A DNA stretch of 64,000 bases. Source: Prevotella sp. UBA2742. GTDB lineage: Bacteria > Bacteroidota > Bacteroidia > Bacteroidales > Bacteroidaceae. Below the pieces are notes generated by a model. That model was not told the origin of the DNA, ran no database searches, and worked only from the letters and a program-made list of their open reading frames with translations. The position numbers and the translations under genes were made by a program. Shown here in pieces: positions 59,427 to 64,000 of the stretch. The DNA is taken from assembly GCA_002353485.1 (NCBI GenBank), contig DEJS01000011.1, positions 1 through 64,000 of the forward strand, written 5' to 3'. The number at the start of each line of letters is the position of its first letter. Position 1 is the stretch's first letter.

Positions 59427-62164
59427 AGAATAAAGAATTTGCTACCACTATGGAGTATATAAGCATCAAGAGAATATGCAAACGCGCGGCACTGACAGTG
59501 CTGCTGCTCTTCAGTGCGGTAGTCAATTCTCAATTGTCAACTCCCAACTGTCAACTCCTCCACGCCCAGGGGCTGCCGCTGATACGCAACTATACGGCAG
59601 AGGAGTATGGAGGGCATAACCGCAACTTCGATATAGAGACAGGTAAGGACGGTACTGTCTATGTGGCCAACTTCGCCGGACTACTCTATTATGACCGTGC
59701 ACAATGGCGGATGCTCTATACGCCGGGTATCAATCGTGTTACCGTGGTCTATCGGGCCAGCGACGACAGGATATGGGTGGGCAGCTACAACATCATAGGG
59801 CGACTGGAGAAGACACCCAATGGCAACCTGACCATCCGGCAAGTAGGCAGGACAGGACAGTTCAAGGGCGAGGTGGTGGAAATCTTCGAGACGCAGGGTA
59901 AGCTGCAGTTCGTGGCTGGCGACAACGGCATCTACGAGATAGGACAGGATGACCGGGTGACCCTGAGACAAAAGGCTGGCACCAACTTCCATGTGGGGGT
60001 GGATTCGGAAATCGTCTCCGTCGAAGCCCTGCTCAGAGGAGACCGTCAGGTCATTCTGGAGGACATCACCCAGACAGAAGAGCTTGACGGCGGACTGTTA
60101 GTGAAGGTAAGAAAAGGCCACGGACTGCAAGTTACCGGCAAGGAGGGGCGCACGCTCTACACCATTACCGAGAAGAATGGCCTCTGTTCCGATCAGGTGG
60201 CATACGTGGCCTACGACGGTCACGGCATCCTGTGGGGGGCTACGGCGCATGGCATCTTTGCCATCGAGCTGCCTTCGGTCTATACCTACATGCTGCCCAA
60301 GGACGGTTTGGCAGGCGAGGTGCAGGCCATCACCTCCTTCGACGGGAAGATATACGTAGGCGGCACAAATGGCCTCTATACCGTGGCGTCGAGGCAGGCC
60401 AGGCGCGTGGCCGGCATCAATAATATCTGCTGGGCTTTATGCGAGGGCCATCAGGGACTGCTGGCCGCAACTTCCAGCGGCATCTTCAGAATTGCGCACG
60501 GCGGTGCCGTCAGCCGTCTGACGTCCAACGCTACGACAGCCCTGCTGGTGGATGGCGATCGGATATATGCAGGAGAGCCCGACGGAGTCTATCTCTATCA
60601 GTCGGGGAAGGTCAGCAAGGTGGACGACCTGTCGCTGGTGACCAAAATCCGGAAGGATGCTGGGGGACGGCTGTGGATGAAGAATGTGCATGGAGAGACC
60701 AAGGGCGTGATGCCAGCCCAGACTGCAGAGCCCGTCAGCAGTTTGCCGGAGCATCTGTTCCGGCCCCTCGAAGACATGGAAATCAAGGCTCAGTACCGCG
60801 AGGGCGACAGAGTCTGGCTCGGCAGTGACGACATACTCGTCGTCGTGGATACATCACAAAAAGGCCTCGACAAGTTTACGACTGGTTGCCATGTGCGTTT
60901 CCGCTCCGTCGTCATGGGTACCGACAGCGTGCTTTGGGGCGGCTATGGTGAAATGCCACAGTCGCTGCCCAAGCTGCGGAGCTACGAGCGTAGCCTGCGC
61001 TTCGTTTATGCCGTCGACTATACACCCCTCACTGGCAAAACAATGTACCGCTACCGCATCAATGATGGTCTGTGGAGCGACTGGAGCGAGAGTCAGGTAG
61101 TGGAGTTTCTGAATCATCCTTACGGCACATACACCCTATCCGTCCAGGCCCGTCTGGCCAACGGCCTCCTGACTGAGGTGGCCTCTGTCAGCTTCAGCAT
61201 TGCCTATCCGCTGCTGATGCGATGGTACATGGTCATCGTCTATTTCTTCCTGATAGCTCTGCTGGTTTATGCCATCATGCGCTATCGCATAAAGAAGTTG
61301 CAACGCGACAAAATCAAACTGGAGAAGATTGTGGAGGAGCGTACTGCCGACCTGCGCCAGGCCCAGCAAGAGCTGATACGACAGGAGAAGATGGCCTCGG
61401 TAGGTCAACTGACGGAAGGCCTCATCGACCGCATTCTGAACCCGATGAACTACATCATCAACTTCTCCAAGATGTCGATAGACCTGCTGAAGGATCTCAG
61501 GGGCAATATAGAGAACAACAAGGATGCCATTCGCGAAGACGACTATATGGACACCGAGGACGTACTCAGCATGCTGACAGAGAATCTGCAAAACGTGGAT
61601 CAGTACGGTCAAAACACCACCCGCACGCTCAAGGCGATGGAGGAAATGCTGAAAGACCGTACCGGCGGCTATGTAGAAATGGACCTGCTGCCCGTGCTGC
61701 AACAGAGCGAGCAGATGTTCAACACCTACTATGCCAATGAGAAAGAACAATACGGTATAGAGACCGTATTCACCTTGCCTTCTGAAAGCATGCCCATATA
61801 CGGTAATCCTGACATGCTCATCAGGGTCATCATGAGCCTGATTGGCAATGCCGTCTATGCCGTGGTGAAACGGGTCCAGAAGAACCGTGGACCCATTCCC
61901 CGAATTATTCTCTCCACCAGCAAGGCTGAAGGACGATACATCCTGAAGATACGCGACAACGGTGTCGGCATTGAAGAGACGATTATCGACAAGGTATTCG
62001 ACCCGTTCTTCACCACCAAGACCACCAACGAGGCTGCGGGCGTAGGTCTCTACCTGAGCCGTGAGATCATCCAGAACCACGGCGGCGACATCAGCGTGGA
62101 ATCCGTCAAGGACGAATACACGGAATTTACCATCACACTGCCGAAAATGAAGAATAAAGAATGA
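59423..62164 (+). CDS. Propeller-type sensor histidine-kinase homologue without the phospho-accepting His
   Basis: 913 residues; a GTG at 59423 and an ATG at 59450 are both possible starts. A signal or anchor segment leads to two-component regulator propeller repeats (about residues 55-480), a Y_Y_Y domain (YRYRINDGLWSDWSESQVVE), a membrane segment (MRWYMVIVYFFLIALLVYAI), a coiled coil, and a kinase core. In the dimerisation helix the usual H-E-I-N-N-P is D669-R-I-L-N-P (LTEGLIDRILNPMNYI). ATPase boxes are kept: N box GNAVYAVVKR, G1 IRDNGVGIEE, F FDPFFTTK, G2 GVGLYLSREIIQNHGG. It can bind ATP but not autophosphorylate in the normal way. It lies after the receiver-phosphatase gene it would be expected to control. 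Confidence 0.85.
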   Translation: MKNKEFATTMEYISIKRICKRAALTVLLLFSAVVNSQLSTPNCQLLHAQGLPLIRNYTAEEYGGHNRNFDIETGKDGTVYVANFAGLLYYDRAQWRMLYTPGINRVTVVYRASDDRIWVGSYNIIGRLEKTPNGNLTIRQVGRTGQFKGEVVEIFETQGKLQFVAGDNGIYEIGQDDRVTLRQKAGTNFHVGVDSEIVSVEALLRGDRQVILEDITQTEELDGGLLVKVRKGHGLQVTGKEGRTLYTITEKNGLCSDQVAYVAYDGHGILWGATAHGIFAIELPSVYTYMLPKDGLAGEVQAITSFDGKIYVGGTNGLYTVASRQARRVAGINNICWALCEGHQGLLAATSSGIFRIAHGGAVSRLTSNATTALLVDGDRIYAGEPDGVYLYQSGKVSKVDDLSLVTKIRKDAGGRLWMKNVHGETKGVMPAQTAEPVSSLPEHLFRPLEDMEIKAQYREGDRVWLGSDDILVVVDTSQKGLDKFTTGCHVRFRSVVMGTDSVLWGGYGEMPQSLPKLRSYERSLRFVYAVDYTPLTGKTMYRYRINDGLWSDWSESQVVEFLNHPYGTYTLSVQARLANGLLTEVASVSFSIAYPLLMRWYMVIVYFFLIALLVYAIMRYRIKKLQRDKIKLEKIVEERTADLRQAQQELIRQEKMASVGQLTEGLIDRILNPMNYIINFSKMSIDLLKDLRGNIENNKDAIREDDYMDTEDVLSMLTENLQNVDQYGQNTTRTLKAMEEMLKDRTGGYVEMDLLPVLQQSEQMFNTYYANEKEQYGIETVFTLPSESMPIYGNPDMLIRVIMSLIGNAVYAVVKRVQKNRGPIPRIILSTSKAEGRYILKIRDNGVGIEETIIDKVFDPFFTTKTTNEAAGVGLYLSREIIQNHGGDISVESVKDEYTEFTITLPKMKNKE
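59516..59560 (+). repeat. CAACTGTCAACT-type repeat inside a signal-peptide region
   Basis: Near the start of the sensor gene, TCAATTCTCAATTGTCAACT is followed by CCCAACTGTCAACTCCTCC. The same short words recur in non-coding DNA, for example GTTGAAAATTGAGAA at 33987 and TTGACAGTTGAGAA at 40357. Here they code for VNSQLSTPNCQLLHAQG, just at the end of the signal peptide. Confidence 0.6.
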
Positions 62165-62187
62165 AAAATGAAGAATTTACTACCGCT

Positions 62188-64000
62188 ATGATTAAAATAG
62201 TCTCAATAATAAGGTCAGGAAGACTGCGTGCCTTACTGTGCGCAGCATTCTTCATTCCTCATTCCTCATTCTTCATTTCCTATGCCCAGGACGACGCGAA
62301 GCAGCGCCAGGTATATGCCCAGGCAGAACACGACTACCAGATAGGGCGTACCGAGCAGGCCCGCGACTCACTGATGCTTCACCTCAATACCTTCCAGGGC
62401 AATCTGCGTCAGAACGCCCTGCGGCTCATCGCCCTCACCTATCTGGAGAGCTTCGACGCGGGGCAGACCGAACGCTACGCAACACTGATGCTACAGCAGA
62501 ATCCCTATTATACGGTGTCGTCGCAAGACCCGCCAGAGTTTGCCGACATCGTTGGTCGCATCAAAGCCGGCATGACAGCCAACGTCACCACGGCATCTAA
62601 TCAGGAAGAGAGTCTTGCCGAGGTGCCTGTGCCTACGACACTGATTACTGAGGAGATGATCCGCAATAGCGGTGCACGAAATCTGCAGGAGGTACTGGCT
62701 GCCTACGTGCCAGGCATGCACCTTATCGACTGCAACGACGACGTCAATATCGCCATGCGTGGCGTCTATAGCACTACGCAGGAGAAACTGCTCATCATGC
62801 TCAACGGGCACCGCATGAACAGCTATGTCACCAATACCGCCGCCCCCGACTTCAGCATGTCGTTAGAGAAAATCAGGCAGATTGAAGTGCTGCGCGGTCC
62901 TGCCTCATCGCTCTACGGCGGTGTAGCGCTGACAGGTGTTGTCAACATCATCACCAAAACTGGAGGCGATATCGACGGCTTCGTGGTAAAGGCAGGGATT
63001 GGCAACTACGGACAGAAGCGCGCCGACCTGCTGGTGGGCAAGCGCTATTACGACATCGACGTGATGGCATGGGCCAGTGTTTACCACAATAAGGGAGAAG
63101 AGCGCCATATAGGCAGTGACCACCAGTCGTCAGACCCGGAGATTGGCAACACGAACGACTCTATATTTATCGGGCGCGTAGGCAAACGGCCCACCTTTGA
63201 TCTGGGTGTCATGTTAAGCCTGAAGGGATTCGAGGCACTCTACAATACCCGCTTCTCACAGGCCGTAGCGCCTTTTACCTTTTCCACGTCGGCCTTCGCC
63301 TACGATTATGACGCCTACCCGCTGCAAAACGGACTGTCGCCCGGTTTTTCTCAATTGTCCCATCATGCCGAATTGAGCTATAAATACCAGACCGGGCCGT
63401 TCGGCGTACGGCTTTCCGGCACCTACGACAGGGAAGAGGTAACTCGTTATCAAGTGCTCAGCGATAGCCCCAATCCCTACTTGGCCAACGTATTGGGACT
63501 GGTGCCCTTTAAGTATTTTTTCCAATCCAGCGGATTGTCGCGCTATATTAACTTGCACGACCATAACTTTGGGCTTCAGCTGAAGAGTGGCTATGACTAT
63601 ACGTTTGGCAGCAATCATAAAGGTTCTCTGATGCTCGGAGCAGAATACTCACATTTCATGTTGGATGATATCAGGTATGCACATGGCTATAATTATGATT
63701 ATGATGCTGACTTTATGAAGAGGTCTCTGACAAACTTCAGTAGCGAGAATTCTGCCAACGTTTCATTGCAGCTGAAGAATCAATGGCACTCGCTTATCTT
63801 GAGTGCCGGCATGCGCTACGACCACAAACACCGTTACGACGATACCGAGGCCAACGTGCTGTCGCCACGTATTGCACTCATCCTGCTCCGTCCCAAGTGG
63901 AACGTCAAACTCAGTTTCTCCCAGTCGTTTGTCGATGCTCCTTATCTCTATCGTGCCACCAATGAACTTTATTATATTAGCACAGAATATTCTAAACCCA
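62188..64000 (+). CDS. TonB-dependent receptor with N-terminal helical repeat domain, 3' end outside window
   Basis: At least 604 residues, open at the window end. The ATG at 62188 gives a signal peptide ending SYAQDD; an in-frame ATG at 62161 adds nine residues. Instead of the common carboxypeptidase-like domain, the mature N-terminus has about 90 residues of TPR-like helices (VYAQAEHDYQIGRTEQARDS, LIALTYLESFDAGQTERY). A plug domain follows: ARNLQEVLAAYVPGMHLID, LLIMLNGHRMNSYVT, IRQIEVLRGPASSLYGGVAL, GVVNIITKT. The barrel then begins and is cut off. It belongs to the signalling operon (24 bp after the sensor gene). A substrate cannot be named. Confidence 0.85.
   Translation, partial: MIKIVSIIRSGRLRALLCAAFFIPHSSFFISYAQDDAKQRQVYAQAEHDYQIGRTEQARDSLMLHLNTFQGNLRQNALRLIALTYLESFDAGQTERYATLMLQQNPYYTVSSQDPPEFADIVGRIKAGMTANVTTASNQEESLAEVPVPTTLITEEMIRNSGARNLQEVLAAYVPGMHLIDCNDDVNIAMRGVYSTTQEKLLIMLNGHRMNSYVTNTAAPDFSMSLEKIRQIEVLRGPASSLYGGVALTGVVNIITKTGGDIDGFVVKAGIGNYGQKRADLLVGKRYYDIDVMAWASVYHNKGEERHIGSDHQSSDPEIGNTNDSIFIGRVGKRPTFDLGVMLSLKGFEALYNTRFSQAVAPFTFSTSAFAYDYDAYPLQNGLSPGFSQLSHHAELSYKYQTGPFGVRLSGTYDREEVTRYQVLSDSPNPYLANVLGLVPFKYFFQSSGLSRYINLHDHNFGLQLKSGYDYTFGSNHKGSLMLGAEYSHFMLDDIRYAHGYNYDYDADFMKRSLTNFSSENSANVSLQLKNQWHSLILSAGMRYDHKHRYDDTEANVLSPRIALILLRPKWNVKLSFSQSFVDAPYLYRATNELYYISTEYSKP

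Overview
The window reads as a chromosomal segment of a Bacteroidales bacterium, most likely Prevotella or a close relative. The evidence is the recurring TAnnTTTG -7 promoter box (mostly TATCTTTG), the scarcity of Shine-Dalgarno sites, several TonB-dependent receptors, a propeller-type two-component sensor, the Bacteroidetes-style Nudix arabinose regulator and heavily fused cobalamin genes. Both ends of the window cut genes. No rRNA, tRNA or CRISPR array was recognised.

Layout. (1) 1-8 kb, AT-rich defence island: a DUF262 (GmrSD-like) protein cut by the window edge, a one-polypeptide restriction-methyltransferase, a HEPN-motif protein, a broken DUF6794 gene, and an ATPase plus DUF4435 pair that looks like a PARIS abortive-infection system. 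(2) 8-25 kb, GC-rich cobalamin region: a cobalamin riboswitch heads an operon of TonB receptor, CbiK-like lipoprotein and second TonB receptor. Then come the fused corrin-ring genes cbiHC, cbiET, cbiGF and cobK-cbiD, with a DUF6078 gene among them. The convergent minus-strand operon carries a degenerate UDP-GlcNAc-2-epimerase-like gene, cbiB, btuF and btuC. (3) 25-33 kb: a membrane-anchored AraC-type regulator followed by three YtcJ-type amidohydrolases, a GNAT acetyltransferase, a small membrane protein and a decayed amidohydrolase copy. (4) 33-34.6 kb, no protein gene: a duplicated gene fragment, a 0.49 kb inverted-repeat element and a strong candidate for a structured RNA of about 270 nt with its own promoter and terminator. 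(5) 34.6-37.9 kb: a second restriction cluster (EcoRI-type methyltransferase, DUF262-HNH protein, Mrr-like nuclease). (6) 38-43 kb: housekeeping genes ybiT-like, grpE, dnaJ, folC. (7) 43-55 kb: galactose and arabinose use (galM, galK, lipoprotein galM, SSS sugar symporter, Nudix-type araR, araD, araA, araB, fucose-isomerase-like gene). (8) 55.3 kb to the end: one tight operon of signalling genes (RsbW-like kinase, STAS antagonist, coiled-coil AraC-HTH protein, receiver-PP2C phosphatase, WD40-like membrane protein, propeller sensor kinase, TonB receptor).

The most interesting parts are the last operon, a partner-switching module with no adjacent sigma factor and a sensor 'kinase' whose phospho-accepting His is replaced by Asp; the PARIS-like pair beside restriction genes; the candidate RNA at 34.3-34.5 kb; the catalytically degenerate epimerase in the cobalamin transport operon; and the five-unit palindromic repeat in front of cobK-cbiD. 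All calls come from reading the sequence and translations. No database search was run.
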